A stretch of DNA of 64,000 nucleotides from Lepiota brunneoincarnata (GCA_023014365.1 JAEBUN010000001.1:1984001-2048000); one strand, 5' to 3'; shown: positions 40,401 through 52,940, counted from the stretch's first letter. The notes: generated from the sequence alone by a model not told the origin. Numbers and translations are program-made.

Positions 40401-42886
40401 AGTGGCCATTGCAAAAACCTCCGGAATCGCCTGAAATAAAGATTAGTTTACAGTAGGAATTGTATTGCACCAAAGCCATTGCATACCTGAACACTGGCCG
40501 CGGCGTCCATCGGCAACACTCTATTCGCCAGGGCAAGAACCTCAGCCAGGAAGCAACGTCGCTTTTCGGGAAAGACTCGAGCCAATCCTGGTTTCTTCGA
40601 GTAAACAGGTGAGTGCCTGATCGAGACAACAGTCGGTCTTTTCGTTGCAATAGCATAGACAGTTGGCTCACTTCGCACAGACCAGCTTTTGTAAGCACCA
40701 TAACTAGCAGCGCAAGGTACTGGTCCGTCAGCTTCACCAATTGATGCGATCGTTCCTGAGCCTCTTGAGCATGTGGCTTCTTGATTGGCTCATCACGAGA
40801 TTTTCGGTACACTGAGTGTGTGGTTTCATGAGTTGTCCACACAGAGTGATAGGAACGTACTTGTCAGCCTCCGTCCATCAATAAACGTCTGGTACCAGTC
40901 AGATGTCTTGATATTCAAAAGCTCGAAAAACATATCCAGTATGATTTCCTATTCACCAGCATAAGTCCTGGCGAAGGGCACCGAGACATGGATCAACCGA
41001 CTCTAGTTTCAAGTGATGGTATTCGTAATGTATCAATGATAGACCGTATTGCTCGCATGCCATTGATAGCAAGATACATCAACCCTGCAGTTTTTCTGGT
41101 TAAATCTCTCGTAGCCAAGTATCAAATTCATCGTACCACTCCAAGACCGTAGCATGAGCTGTATAACCTTCGAACAACCACGCATACGTTCTCCATGCTC
41201 TGGTCCCTTCCCATATGCATCAGTAATAATAGACAGCACAACCTTGAGAGCGCATATTAGGGTTCATAATATATACCGACCGAGCCAAACAAAATACGTC
41301 ACCTCGAGATCACAGCCAATCCTCAGATATCCTCGTGTCCTCGGCGAGTCCACGATTTGCAGGAATATTGTTGCCAGCATAGGCGTCAGCTCTGCTGGTC
41401 CCTCCCCTAACACTTGTAAAAGGAGACGGAGACCCCCAGTCCGTGCCACAGAGTCTATGTCAATCAACACTATTGCAGTTCAGTCATCATAAGCCCAGCA
41501 TAGGATACTGGAATGATACCTACACATCTCCGCTAGTGTTTCAATGCATATAGGACGAAATGGGTCGTCTATGTGTTCGGCAACCGCAATGACGGAGCGA
41601 AGGATGGCATCTGAAATCGGCACGGTAGCTGCTCCGCCTGATACCGATGAGTCCCTACGAGTGGTTCCCATTGCAACCATTGTCCGAATGAGCTTGACGG
41701 CTTGCTCCTTCTCCACCGCGAATTTATGATCGCGATTCAACGACCTGTTAACAAACAAGAGATGCAGCCATGTATGTACCGTGGCGGGGGAAGGGGCACA
41801 GCTTAGGAGAGCACTCACTTGACGATATACCAGTCGAGCGCTGCCCCTAACTGCTGAGCTGACTCCTCCACCAAAGCGTGCCGTATCAGCCTATACCCTG
41901 CTGCCCGACATGTCTTGGAACATTTATCCGCTAGACAAGGTACGACCCTATGGCAAGTTCAATTCGTTTGGCCATTTTCCATGTTGTCAATCACTAAATC
42001 GTGCACTTACGACTTCAAAACATGAGTAATATGGAGCTCATAGCACACCCGCACGTTCCGTCGCAAGATCTCGATGACTCGGTTCATGATACCAACACGG
42101 CGGTGGTCTATCACAGCGGCTGCAGGTGGCTGGAACTCGCCAGGACCAGTGACGTTCAAAGTAAAGGATGATGGAGAGAGTTGTGAGTGAGCTAACGAAT
42201 CCAGTTCGGCAAGGAGCTTGCTGGCATTCTGAAGGGAGGTACGAAAGTCTTCACCGCCTGCGAGGGGAACATTAATAAGTACCCAGGGAAGAACATCACG
42301 AGCCCACTTCGATCCTCCCCGTCTTTGCCGTTTCCCATTCCGAGAGTTTCTTGTGCTACTTTCCGCTGCCTGGCCGCAATCTCTTCCGCATATTGTTTCT
42401 CTTTTCTTGTAGTTTCTATGTAGGTAACAGTGTGCACTGAAACTGGTAGAATGTAGCTGCATTGCTTACGAATGTCTATGAGACGACTAATCGCTGCGAT
42501 CTTCCTCCGGGCTGTCTCCATCTCAGATTCAACTTTCTTGCGCAAGACACCCTTGAAAGAGAACAAAGGAGGTCATTTCAAGGAGACATGTTGATAGTGA
42601 CCAACAGCTCACTGAGACGTCCATCTTTAGGAAGTTCTCCGCACCTTCCATGATACGGTATTCGCGAACGAGCTGTGCCTTGAGCCTCTCCACCTATAAG
42701 TTGCGTCAAAACTGCAACACAAAGAAAAAATTTAGGCAGAACCTCTTCCGTTTGATTTCCATCTGTTTCCACAGGTATATCCGACTCCGTGCCATTGGTA
42801 TGCAATACGTTAGGAGTCACTAGGGTAGTTGTAGGGGATGGCACCAGGGATGACTGCTGCGGGGGAAAAGCGAGCTGGGCGGGCAT
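37435..42886 (-). CDS. TORC2 subunit RICTOR / Ste20 / Tsc11 homolog (one +1 frameshift)
   Basis: Scaffold subunit of TOR complex 2, which phosphorylates YPK-type kinases. Exons from 42886 contain a Pro-rich start, an HR1-like coiled region (LRKKVESEMETARRKIAAISRLI) and the armadillo-like repeats of the Pianissimo family: FAVEKEQAVKLIRTMVAMG, DPFRPICIETLAEM, GGLRLLLQVLGEG, ALANRVLPMDAAASVQ. The C-terminal block has MSKTDFGCQILQEKGHF, MKLKSILWAV, PSVRGTCFFVLGLISSTPQG and VRRYIVDLFNLELN. Near 40549-40550 the frame breaks: SRKATLL continues as LAEVLALANR only after one base is removed. The true start may be upstream, since 42900-43080 contains an open, Pro-rich stretch (NIDASLITTSRLAQQ) that could be an earlier exon. 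About 20 introns. It is divergent from RPL17. Confidence 0.87.
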
Positions 42887-43486
42887 AGCAGAAACTGGAA
42901 GCGCCGGCGCTGTAGCTAGTTGGTTGCGCCGCAGCGGGAAGGAAAGGAGGTTGGGGAGGAGGAAGTTGTTGAGCCAGTCTGGAAGTTGTGATTAATGAAG
43001 CATCGATATTCCTGCGAGAACCGTGACTGCGCACGTGATTGAAACGCGTGGCCGCACGGCCGCCCCCTGGGCTCTCAGTGGTTCGGGCCTGGAAATGTTG
43101 ATCAGGTATCAAATAGTGAAAGGCCCAACGAGCCAAGGGCACTCTTACCGAAAGGTACATTTTCCATTGCCAGAGGTGGTATAAATCTCCCAATCTCCAA
43201 GGTAAATAGTAGAGAATCTGGCAATTCGCATCATCAAAATGGCCGTCTGTAGATATTTAATGGGACTGGAGACCGAATAATATATGGTATAACGGGGCCC
43301 CAAAAAATCATTACAACGGATTGGAACAGAGGGGTGAAACCCTGGACCAGTATTTACCAGAGGCAGCATTGCCAAACATGACGCGGGATGTTCCGTGCAG
43401 CTATACAATTAAAGTTCAAGCCACACGGCGCACCACTCCAAGTCGTTACTGTCCAAGACGGGGCTCGGTAACTTGAAGACTTTGAG
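42887..43486. promoter_or_regulatory. Divergent promoter region between RICTOR and RPL17
   Basis: 600 bases between the annotated start codons of two divergent genes. Part of it (42900-43080) may be coding for an upstream RICTOR exon. The rest must hold the promoter and leader of the ribosomal protein gene. Confidence 0.45.
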
Positions 43487-44345
43487 ATGGGTGAGTGCTG
43501 GACGCTCGATACCTGGCCAGATATTTGACCACAGCCCATGTAGTTCGATACGCTGCAGCTGCGCTTGCCACCAACCCCGAAAAAAGTCTGTATCAGGCAT
43601 CCGAATTCCGTTTGAGACTCAAATTCTTACAATGCTTCTACAGCTTCCAAGGCGCGCGGAGAGTACCTCCGCACGCACTTCAAAAACATGCGTGAAGTAG
43701 CAGCCGCTCTCACTGGTAAACCCCAGCACCTCAAAATATGGATTGGTCATTTACTTATGGTGGATCGTGATCAGGCATGAAGTTGACGAAGGCATACGCA
43801 TATCTCAACGACGTCAAGGATCACAAGAGAGTAATTCCATTCAGGACGTTTTTCTGGTGGTGTTGGACGTTCAGGACAGGCCAAGGAGTTCAAGGCTACT
43901 CAGGGTGAGTTTTGGTTAAACTGAGATGCTAGGGGAGAGTGGGAAGTAACTATTGGCAAAGGTCGCTGGCCTGAAAAATCAATCAAGTTTATCACACGTC
44001 TCCTGAAGAACGCCGAGTCCAATGCGGATGCCAAGAATGTTCACGCTGAGGACCTCTACATCAAAAACATTGTTGTTCAACAAGCTCCCGTGCGTCTTCA
44101 TGCTCCGTTTAGTGAAGTGATAGTGGACTAAGCTTAGGTGGAAATGTCAGAAAACCCGCCGCCGCACGTACCGCGCACATGGTCGCATTAACCCATACCA
44201 GGGCCATCCGACGCACGTTGAAATCATCCTCTCGAGCTCAGACACGGAGGTGGAGAAGGCGACGGACAAGCCTGTGGCATTGTCGCTGGGTGGGCTGAAT
44301 CGACGACAGGTGGCGAGGAGGAGAATTGAGGCAGCACGTGTATGA
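43487..44345 (+). CDS. RPL17: 60S ribosomal protein L17 (uL22) (one +1 frameshift)
   Basis: Large-subunit protein near the polypeptide exit tunnel. The first coding exon is only four bases, ATGG at 43487-43490; the intron 43491-43543 then joins it to TTCGATAC, giving [15 protein letters not shown]. Later exons read [60 protein letters not shown], and after a splice at tgtcag, [20 protein letters not shown]. The frame ends at TGA 44343-44345 after IEAARV. In the third block, VIPFRTF reads into tryptophans. Dropping one base of the five Ts at 43849-43853 restores [17 protein letters not shown], the expected VPFR..GGVGR segment. The gene should be essential, so this shift is probably a sequence error. 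RSP5 starts only 133 bp downstream. Confidence 0.94.
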
Positions 44346-44478
44346 GCGGCGGTAGTAGACATGATATTTTTGGAAATGACACAGCATTTGAGCGTGAGAA
44401 AGCGATAGAGTAAATAAGAAACTCCGCAGCCAATCGCACATTTCCCCCGACAGCCACTGGCCAGGCAATCGTCGTTCC

Positions 44479-47351
44479 ATGGCAGGCCCAGCCAGGTCAG
44501 TGTCTCCCTTCCAGTTGTCTCACACCGTTCTGTATGCCCATCTCTCTCTCCAGACTAAATGATCCAGAGCAGCTGCTCAAAGTCACCCGTCAGTTCCTCC
44601 ACTCCCCCCCCCCGATCAGCTGATATTCAGCCCTCAAACAGTCCTCAATGCAACCGGTCTAGCTAAACGCGACCTCCTCAGTCTCCCAGATCCTTTTGCT
44701 GTCCTCACCGTCGATGGCGAGACCAATACAACCGCAATCGTCCGCAGGACCCTCAGCCCCGTGTGGAACGAGACCTTTGAAGTGTGAGTGAGCTCTTGCT
44801 GCATGTCCTGTCTTCTCCCCCCGTGACTCCTCATTCCATCCCTTTACCAGTACCGTGCGCCAATCTTCCATGATCGCTATCCAGGTATTTGATCACAAGA
44901 AATTTAAGAAACGAGATCAGGGTGCGTCGAGCTCCCCTCGCACTCCCCCCTAGTCCCCTCGTTTTATACACCCACCACAGGCTTTCTCGGCGTCATAAAT
45001 ATTCCCGCATCCGAAGCTATGGCCCTCGCCCGTCAGAATGGTGTGCTTTTTCTCACTTATATCGTTTGCAGAGAAAGCTGATTCTTGGTCGCTAGCCGTT
45101 GTAAATAGAGACTTGACAATGTCAAGCAACAACCTCCCTGTCTTTGGAAAACTTACCTTTAGCTTCTCCCTCCCACATCCGTCCCCCTCTTCCGCCCCCG
45201 TCATTGACCATACCCCATATCAAACCCAAACCTACTCCTCACACTCCCAAAATAACTCTTTCTCCATGCGTCCCACCAGCGGTTCGCCGGGGCAGCATCC
45301 CCAGCATCCACAGGAAACAGCTTTTCCGCAGCCAATCATGCAGCCCAGTCTACCTACGACTAGCCTTCGACCTTCCACAAGTCATGCCAACCTCTCCTCT
45401 TCCCCCCGCGTGCAACCTCAATTGGACAGCCAGCGACCGGTCTCCGCGGCTGGCGCCATGACGGGACGCATGACCGACGATGAAAGTGGAATGCCTCTGC
45501 CACCTGGGTGGGAACGCCGCACTGACCCACAGGGCAGGACATATTATGTCGACCACAACACACGATCTACAACATGGCATAAGCCCCCAATCCAGCAGAA
45601 CCGACCCATGTCACAGCCTCCAGCACAGGCACCCTCACGCACGACAAGCGCGGTTGCCAACCCAGCGGTGGTCGCCACTCCGGTAGCCCATCAACCTGGT
45701 ACCTATTCCGATATTCCTCTTCCACTTGGATGGGAAGAGCGTCGCACCCCCGAAGGTCGTCCCTACTTTGTTGATCATCACACACGAACGACGACCTGGA
45801 CTGATCCCCGCCGCGTTCAACCGCAATCAGCTGCTGCCATACCCAGACCCCAGGTCAACACTAACCTCGGACCACTACCCTCGGGATGGGAAATGAGGCT
45901 CACGTCAACCGGGCGGGTTTATTTCGTCGATCATAACACCCGCACTACATCGTGGGACGACCCTCGGCTACCAACAAACGTTGATGACAACGCACCGCAA
46001 TACAAGCGTGACTATCGACGGAAAGTGGTCTATTTCAGGAGTCAACCGAAGATGAGGGTGCTACCCGGAAAGTGTGAGATGAAGGTCCGGAGGAATAACA
46101 TCCTGGAGGATAGTTATGCAGCTGTCATGGCACACACTGGTGAAGATCTGAAAAAGAGGTTGATGGTAAGCTTTGACAACGAGGATGGTCTGGACTATGG
46201 CGGTGTGTCTAGGCAAGTGCTTTGTTACTTGGATGCAGTGCTCTTAGATTCTCATTCTCAACGCCAGGGAATGGTTCTTTTTGCTGTCCCATGAGATTTT
46301 CAACCCCAGTTATGGCCTGTTCGAGTATTCGACCCATGACAACTACACATTGCAGATAAACCCTGCATCTGGCATCAACCCAGACCACTTGAGCTATTTC
46401 AAATTCATCGGGCGCTCAGTTGGATTAGCCATCTTCCACCGACGATTCCTGGATGCTTACTTTGTCCCAAGTTTCTACAAAATGATACTTGGGAAACATG
46501 TTTCACTGGCTGATCTAGAAGCAGTTGATACGGATCTTCACCGCTCCTTGGTCTGGATGCTGTATGTTGTTAAACCTCAGATACAAACAATGACGCTTAC
46601 TCATCATCCTAGTGAGAATGACATCACAGATGTCCTAGAGGAGACGTTCTCAGTAACCGAGGAGCGGTTCGGTGAGCTGGTGACCATTGAGCTCAAGCCT
46701 GGAGGTGAACACACAGACGTGACGGAGGAGAACAAGAAGGAATATGTTGACCTCGTTGTCGATTATCGTATATCAAAGCGGGTGAAGGAACAATTCGGCG
46801 CTTTCATGGAGGGCCTTTTAGAGTTGGTGCCCAAAGATCTCATTACCGTGTTTGATGAGAGGGAGCTGGAGCTTTTGATTGGCGGAATGGCAGATATTGA
46901 TATGTAAGTTTTGTACCCCCTTACCCTCCCAGGACCTAGAGGATAACGTCTCCAAGGGATGATTGGACCAAGTTCACGGACTACCGCGGATACGAAAAGA
47001 CTGACCAGGTCATCGAGTGGTTCTGGCAATGCATTAGATCATGGCCTTCGGAACGAAAGGCACGACTATTGCAATTCACGACAGGGACGTCGCGCGTGCC
47101 AGTTAATGGATTCAAAGATCTTCAAGGATCGGATGGACCTAGAAGATTCACGATTGAAAAGTCAGGCGATCCATCGGGACTGCCGAGGAGTCATACATGC
47201 TTCAATAGGTTGGATCTGCCACCATATCCAGACTATGAGAGCTTAGAGTCTAAGTTGCTGTTCGCTATCGAGTGAGTTTCATACCTCATGGACTGCCGAG
47301 AGATTTTCTGACATCGGGATTAGGGAAACAGAAGGATTCGGCCAGGAATAA
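44479..47351 (+). CDS. RSP5: NEDD4-family HECT ubiquitin ligase RSP5
   Basis: E3 ligase for endocytosis and sorting of membrane proteins. Layout: C2 domain (residues about 10-125; [21 protein letters not shown]), Pro/Ser-rich linker, three WW domains ([28 protein letters not shown] at residues about 250, 325 and 377), and HECT ([19 protein letters not shown] onward). The active Cys is in [13 protein letters not shown] near 47200. The total is about 800 residues, as in yeast Rsp5. The start ATG at 44479 gives [16 protein letters not shown] after the first splice. The intron 46213-46266 begins with GC (ag|gcaagt) and splicing gives [15 protein letters not shown] later intron restores [18 protein letters not shown]. 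The end ETEGFGQE is canonical. Confidence 0.96.
46213..46266 (+). other. GC-AG intron in RSP5
   Basis: Splicing GTGTCTAG|gcaagtgc...acgccag|GGAATGG restores [14 protein letters not shown], which is nearly invariant in the NEDD4 family. No GT donor nearby does this, so the 54-nt intron has a GC donor in an otherwise strong consensus context. Confidence 0.9.
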
Positions 47352-49781
47352 AGTCCTAGGTTCTACTCTTCGACTCCTCTAACCATTTCTCCTGGGGCGA
47401 ACTCGTTGCGTTCTACTGCATCATCCTTCTCAGTGCTCCCTGAACCCGCCCCTTCACACCATTCCCAATGTTTGTACCAACCTGCTACCTTTTGTACTAC
47501 AACATATCAGGATATATACCTCCCTGCTGCATTATTTCCCCGTCTCATTCCTTTTGTCCGTTTCGACCCCGTTTCTAGTATATGAATTGGCCTCTAATAT
47601 ATGCGGTCCGTAATAGAATGACTTTGTTAAACACGGTACTGGACTTATCGGATGGAGTACAATACTTATAGCCGTCGAAAGCGGTTCCCTCGTTATATGG
47701 AGTAGGCCTACTACCGATACCCGAGGGTTGGCCCATAAGAATACATGGGCGACTCTGCATCCCGCCGAAAAAGAGCCATAGAGTGTGAGTAAACGATGCT
47801 ACACAATATTATGTTTTCCGCCAAACTTTCACGTCAAATCAAAACTAGAGTTACCACGTGGGGAGAATTGCAAAGATAGCAACGCATGACTCGACTAAAA
47901 CTGCCGCGTCATTTTAATTCCACTCTACCTTCAAAAAAATGAAGACAGCCAGGCTGGTAGAGGGTAGCAACTCGGAACAAACGCGATGCCTGAACGTAGT
48001 GATCAATTGCTGGATCTAGTCCTTCACCAACTTGCCAAACTCTTAGTGCAACCGACAAATGATCGTAAATAGATTTTCCCTCGCCCAAGCTTACAGGTGC
48101 AAGAGAGAAAAAATTGGTTGTGAAACGGTGACGCCTGCTACCGTTACCGTATCTAGTAGGCGAATTGACAGTCCTAGCAATAGATCCGAGGTTGGAAGTA
48201 GCCCTGAATAGCTCGAACCACACCGAAGTGGTATCACACCGCGACCGCAGCGGGCAGGAAAATTAGAATACCTCCCACCAATTCCAGCACAATAGACAAC
48301 GCTATTTGCAATTGGAAAAGCATACGGAGATGGAACAGAGGGTCCAAAATACCCACTATATCCCAAGAATCACGGCAGAAAACGCACTACTAAAATCGCT
48401 CGAAGAGGTACACAAAGGACGTGGAGGTTTATGACAAGGAAAGAAAGACAATATGCTTGAGGCAGGCTTCAATACGTCGGTCGTAAGCTGTGCTTGCTCC
48501 TCGTGCTCGTGCGTCGAAGCCCCAGTATTTGTGGATTTGGTCGTGGCATTTCAGGGTCTCAAAAGCTGAAGCCTATTGATGTGTGCGCGAAAATACAGAG
48601 GTTGCCACGAGTGTCAGGATACTCGTTCGCCGTCAGGTCTCGCAAGTTTAGCAAGGCCAGGACCCGCGGTCGCCGGTGAGCGTATATAGAGTGATCATCT
48701 CATTGAGCGCTACCGCTGTAAGTCAATTTCATCAAATTTTTCGCCAAGATGATTTGTTGGCTTTAAATTAAACGCGGGTGACAAACAGGCGAGGCACTAC
48801 CGACAGTGATAAGCGAGCAGTTCTCCGTATATGGTTCCTCATACATTTCCCTGTACCATCTTGCTGCACTGGTATTGCACAGTATTGGGCAATGCCGCAC
48901 CGCTTTCCACGCCGTTTATCATTGTGGGAAAACACTACTAACAGGCTGATTTTGCTTCCCTTTCGCTTTTGTCGGCGACTTGCTGCAGCACCCCTGCCGG
49001 AGTTATACTATTCATTTCGGAACTTCACTCGCCGGCGCAATGACCAGAGCGAGCCCCTAGTGAGCCCCGTGGTTACGCGTGGAGGGTGCCGCCCTGTGTC
49101 AAATCAATCATCTCAATGGTGTTCTCGGCAAATACAGTGTTATTGCGAATTGGCTTCAATCGTTGGCTTCAATCTCAAGACGATGCAGGGATGGCAACGC
49201 GGGTGGTCAGTATCACGGAACATCGACATTAGTTTTGCGCACTTGCATATAGCTCAGGTTCCTCTGGCTGCATATCCATGACCACAGCCCTGCGCGAATC
49301 ACCGCAGCCTAATCAATGATGTGAAAGCTCTTGGCATCAGTCCTGTTCAGTCTATCCAGTCGCGTTCAACGTCCAATGTCCAGCCACACCCTGCGACTGG
49401 TCGACTGTCAAAGTACTATATGCGCCCACAGTCATCTCGAGCAATGCATCCCATCAGTCTCTATGGTGTAGACACAAACCCGTTACTTCGGTACTTGCAG
49501 CGCCGACTTGTCCTTATCGTCTGCAATGGGCCCCATCAGCGGGATGCATATAAAAGCTAAGGTGGAATGCCCAGGATCAACAATACCTTCGTTCACTTCT
49601 TCACCTGATCCTACATCCCCTGGCCGGGTGCCTTTCGTTCTCTGTCTTTTGCGTCTGCATTACACCAAGCTCTCTTCAACAGGTATATTAAACCATAACA
49701 TTGCCGGCTTCATAAATTTACTTACCTCCTCGCGTTTTTTTCTTCAGTCCAATAACTTCTATTTTTAGTTCAACCTTCATA
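47352..49781. other. Long gene-free stretch between RSP5 and the secreted-protein cluster
   Basis: About 2.4 kb. The first 250 bases are T- and C-rich and probably contain the RSP5 3' end. Frames at 47909-48366 minus and 48778-49281 plus overlap or start at non-ATG codons and show no domain. The last 250 bases hold the promoter of secreted protein 1. Confidence 0.45.
49549..49556 (+). promoter_or_regulatory. TATA box of secreted protein 1
   Basis: TATAAAAG, 233 bases before the start codon. Between it and the ATG is a likely leader intron ending in cttcag or tttttag. The other two paralogs have similar elements at similar distances. Confidence 0.55.
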
Positions 49782-50454
49782 ATGTTCGCCAAGCTCGCTT
49801 CCACTCTCTTTGTTGCCTCCGCCTTGGTTGCTGGCGCCCTTTCAAAACCTGTCCCCGTTAGCAGGGATCTTGGTACGGAGCCTCCAAGTTCAACCGTCTG
49901 GCTGTCCGCTGACTTCCTTATCAGCCGCTCGCGGCCCCTTCTCCTTCCACCACTGGGGTGGACTCTCGTCCTTCGACAACTTCGACCACTTCTATGGTGT
50001 AGACAACTTTGACAGCTCCGTCCACTTCTCCCAGGTCGTCGAAACCGAGACCGAGTCCCATCTTGTCTGCCACACCCAGGCTGTCGAGATCATCCAGCAG
50101 CGCCTGCTCGTCATTCAAGAGATGGCCAAGAGGATCATCCTCGAGCAAGTCTGCGAGGTCGAGACCCAGACTGTCGTCTTTGAACAATTCCATGCCAGCC
50201 TCGGACTCTTCCGCAACGACATCCACCGCGTCTCTGGCCACGCTATTGGTTTCGACAGTGGCATCGCAAGCCACTTTGGCAGCATTGTCCACGCTGACAA
50301 CTCCCTCTCTGTTGACAACTTCGGCTTCACCGGTACCGACCTCGGTTCTCATACCGTTGTCGTTGGTGGATCCAATTGGGACGATATCACCTCCCCTGCT
50401 TCCGTTGCCGCTGCCTTTGGCACTGCTAGGGGCGCCGTCGCATCTCTGCACTAA
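49782..50454 (+). CDS. Small secreted protein of an unassigned three-member family, copy 1
   Basis: Not recognised; no function is proposed. One 52-nt intron (49873-49924) gives a protein of about 206 residues. A signal peptide (MFAKLASTLFVASALVAGAL) is followed by a short Pro/Arg segment, then FHHWGGLSSFDNFDHFYG. The core is a helical region with heptad-like spacing (AVEIIQQRLLVIQEMAKRII, then EQVCEVETQTVVFEQFHASL) with one Cys at each end (VCHTQ and EQVCE). A Gly/Ser/Asn-rich C-terminal part follows (SGHAIGFDSG, VDNFGF, VVVGGSNWDD) and the end is GAVASLH. Copy 1 differs from copies 2 and 3 by extra residues just before the first Cys (VETETESHLVCH). No KEX2 site or known effector motif is certain. 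Confidence 0.85.
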
Positions 50455-52048
50455 ACGCTTTCTGAGAGATATCCTCTCTCATCGAGGCCGAAGTTTGATG
50501 GATAGAGCCCCGAGTACCTATCCGTTAACTCATACGTTAGACACTCGACCGTTGTAATTGCCGACGTTTATTTTTTTTTCACCAATCACACTTCAGTTGC
50601 TATTGCTGACCTTGGCTCCGGATTTCCGGAGGCTGATGGTGACATGAGTTCTTCTGATCATCGGTTAACTCGTAGCGCGATGCGGTTACTGAGATATAGG
50701 GAAATAGAGAGGATTTGAGGTGACTGATGTGATAAGATAGAGTGTATAAAGAGATGATGGATATCCATGTCTTCGGAGCATAGCCCACTACATTGCCACA
50801 GCGATACTCGGCCTTGATGGTATGGAACTGTGGAAACGGCCCCACATAATCATAGGCAAAGAGAAGGGAACTAGTATGACTGTATCTTATCGACGAATGA
50901 ATTCCTTTATAGGTGTACCATATGGATAGGAGTCAAATATCAGGAGAATCGTGCAAGGTCATGTTATTGTGATGGATAGACAAGAATCTTCACAGCATGC
51001 ATTAACGACAAATACCCTGCACCCACGAGCGTAAAATGGCATTGACACGCGTGGAGGTGATGCTTGAAGCAGGGTATCCTAGTTATGAGATTCCCGTGGC
51101 AAAGTCTCGCCCAAGGAACAACGGAATGATAGCGTTACTGCAGCCCGTGGGGGTATATCTACGTGATGATGCTAGATCCTAATTGCGAAATCAAAGCCCA
51201 GCGTTTCTTATTTGATCGTTGAGGGGACTGATGACCGGAGAGGCGGTATCCGCTTTAGCCACCGCAGACTGAATGTCTAGTATTGCTCGTTACCAAGTAT
51301 TCCAAGTTTATCGGCGAATACCCAAGGACACATATAGATGGGGATGATGAATACAGTGGACGGCGGGAGTGCAAAGCTGTTCTGTTTCTTCAGCCTGGAT
51401 GCCTATTCAAGCCACTTCGATCAGACCATTAACGCCAGAGATCTTGTCGCACTTGATAAGGGTATCGCATGTGGATGAATACAGAGATAGTAGGTTAGGG
51501 TGATGTTCTTGTGAGAATCGGCATGGCGACAGAATACGCATGAATCATCCCTATGAAAAAAACCTCAGTCGGCAGATGGAATAGGATAAATGCAGGCGTG
51601 GAAGGGCCTTCAAAAATAGCTTAATTTCTGAAGTGATACCACTCAGCATCTGACATTGATCATCACCGCATCATCATACATCACCGCGGTCGGAGTCTAA
51701 GTCCAGGCCCTTCTCCCAACAGCACTGCGAGCCCGAGGGATGTCTTCTTTTTTTTTTTTTCTTTTTTTCTTCCAGGTTGCCAGCCGCCACCCTATTAGCG
51801 GTCGACTGGCACGACTTGATGCTTAAATATTTCTTACTGAAGGAAAGGTACCTTTATTAAATGGAAAAAAAAAAAGTAGAAGTCAAGGTGCGCACTAAAC
51901 GTTCATGAGACGACTATTACAGACTATACAATAACCAAGCGAACCCCAAGGAAAACATGTAAGTATCTCTCATGAACTGCTTTTACTACTCCCTCATGCG
52001 AAAGGAGGAATCAATCTCCTTTCCCGAGTGCCTACGTTCTAGCATCAT
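50455..52048. other. Intergenic stretch between convergent secreted-protein genes
   Basis: About 1.6 kb between the stop codons of copies 1 and 2. It contains the T-run 50571-50579 after copy 1, a pyrimidine tract (51749-51775) and an A-run (51865-51875) lying downstream of copy 2. No supported coding region, transposon ends or direct repeats were seen. Confidence 0.45.
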
Positions 52049-52726
52049 TTAATGCAGAGAAGAAACTGCAACGTTGGCAGCACCGAACGCAGAAGAAACC
52101 GAAGCGGGGGAGGTGGCATCGTTCCAGTTGGAGCCACCAACAGTGACAGTGTGAGAGCCAAGGTCAGTGCCACTGAAGCCGAAGTTGTCAACAGAGAGGG
52201 AGTTGTCAGCGTGGACAATGCTGCCAAAGTGGCTTGCGATGCCACTGTCGAAACCAATATCGTGGCCAGAGACGCGGTGGATGTCGTTGCGGAAGAGTCC
52301 GAGGCTGGCGTGGAATTGCTCGAAGACGACGGTCTGGGTCTCGACCTCGCAGACTTGCTCGAGGATGATCCTCTTGGCCATCTCTTGAATGACGAGCAGG
52401 CGCTGCTGGATGATTTCAACAGCCTGGGTGTGGCAGACGACGTGCTGCTCCTGCTCGACGACCTGGGAGAAGTGGACGGAGCTGTCGAAGTTGTCTGCAC
52501 CGTAGAAGTTGTCGAAGTTGTCGAAGGAGGAGAGACCACCCCAGTGGTTGAAGGAGACGTGGTTAGTGCGAGGGACTGGACAAATATAGAGATCAGTGAG
52601 AGAGTCCCGATAGGATCAAGTGGGAATAAACATACGGATATCCCGGGTAGTGGGAACCGGCTTAGCGGTGGCGCCAGCAATGAAGGCAGAGGCAACAAGG
52701 AGAGTAGAAGCGAGCTTGGCGAACAT
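52049..52726 (-). CDS. Small secreted protein of the unassigned family, copy 2
   Basis: Same family as copy 1, about 205 residues with one intron (52576-52635) at the equivalent place. The signal peptide is MFAKLASTLLVASAFIAGAT followed by AKPVPTTRDI. The mature part begins PRTNHVSFNHWGGLSSFDNF and continues NFYGADNFDSSVHFSQVVE. The core helices are identical to copy 1 from the first Cys (CHTQ) to the segment FRNDIHRVSGH. The C-terminus reads VGGSNWNDATSPASVSSAF and ends AVSSLH. The antisense strand is also open along most of the gene, which I take as a codon-use side effect. The function is unknown. Confidence 0.87.
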
Positions 52727-52940
52727 GTTTAAGATTGGCTTGGTAAAAAGTGCTTCAAGCCGGCGATAATAAGCACGGGGAGGACGTATATAGTTCTTTG
52801 TGGGACCTACCAAGTAAGAAGGGACGTTGCAAAGTCGACTCGAAGAACGAAAGGGCGAAGGGCACCTGGCCAAAAAACTTAAAGAAGGAGGGAAAAGCGA
52901 AGAGAACGAACTGATGCAAAAGCTGGGTGAGATACCGTGG

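Noticed and set aside
47909..48366. Overlapping minus-strand frames after RSP5
   Set aside because: Two frames overlap each other, low-complexity content, no domain, no joining model.
52052..52732. Open frame of 226 codons antisense to secreted copy 2, and similar antisense frames over copies 1 and 3
   Set aside because: It mirrors a gene with signal peptide, conserved intron and paralogs, and it crosses the intron unspliced. Biased codon use in the sense gene keeps the reverse strand open.
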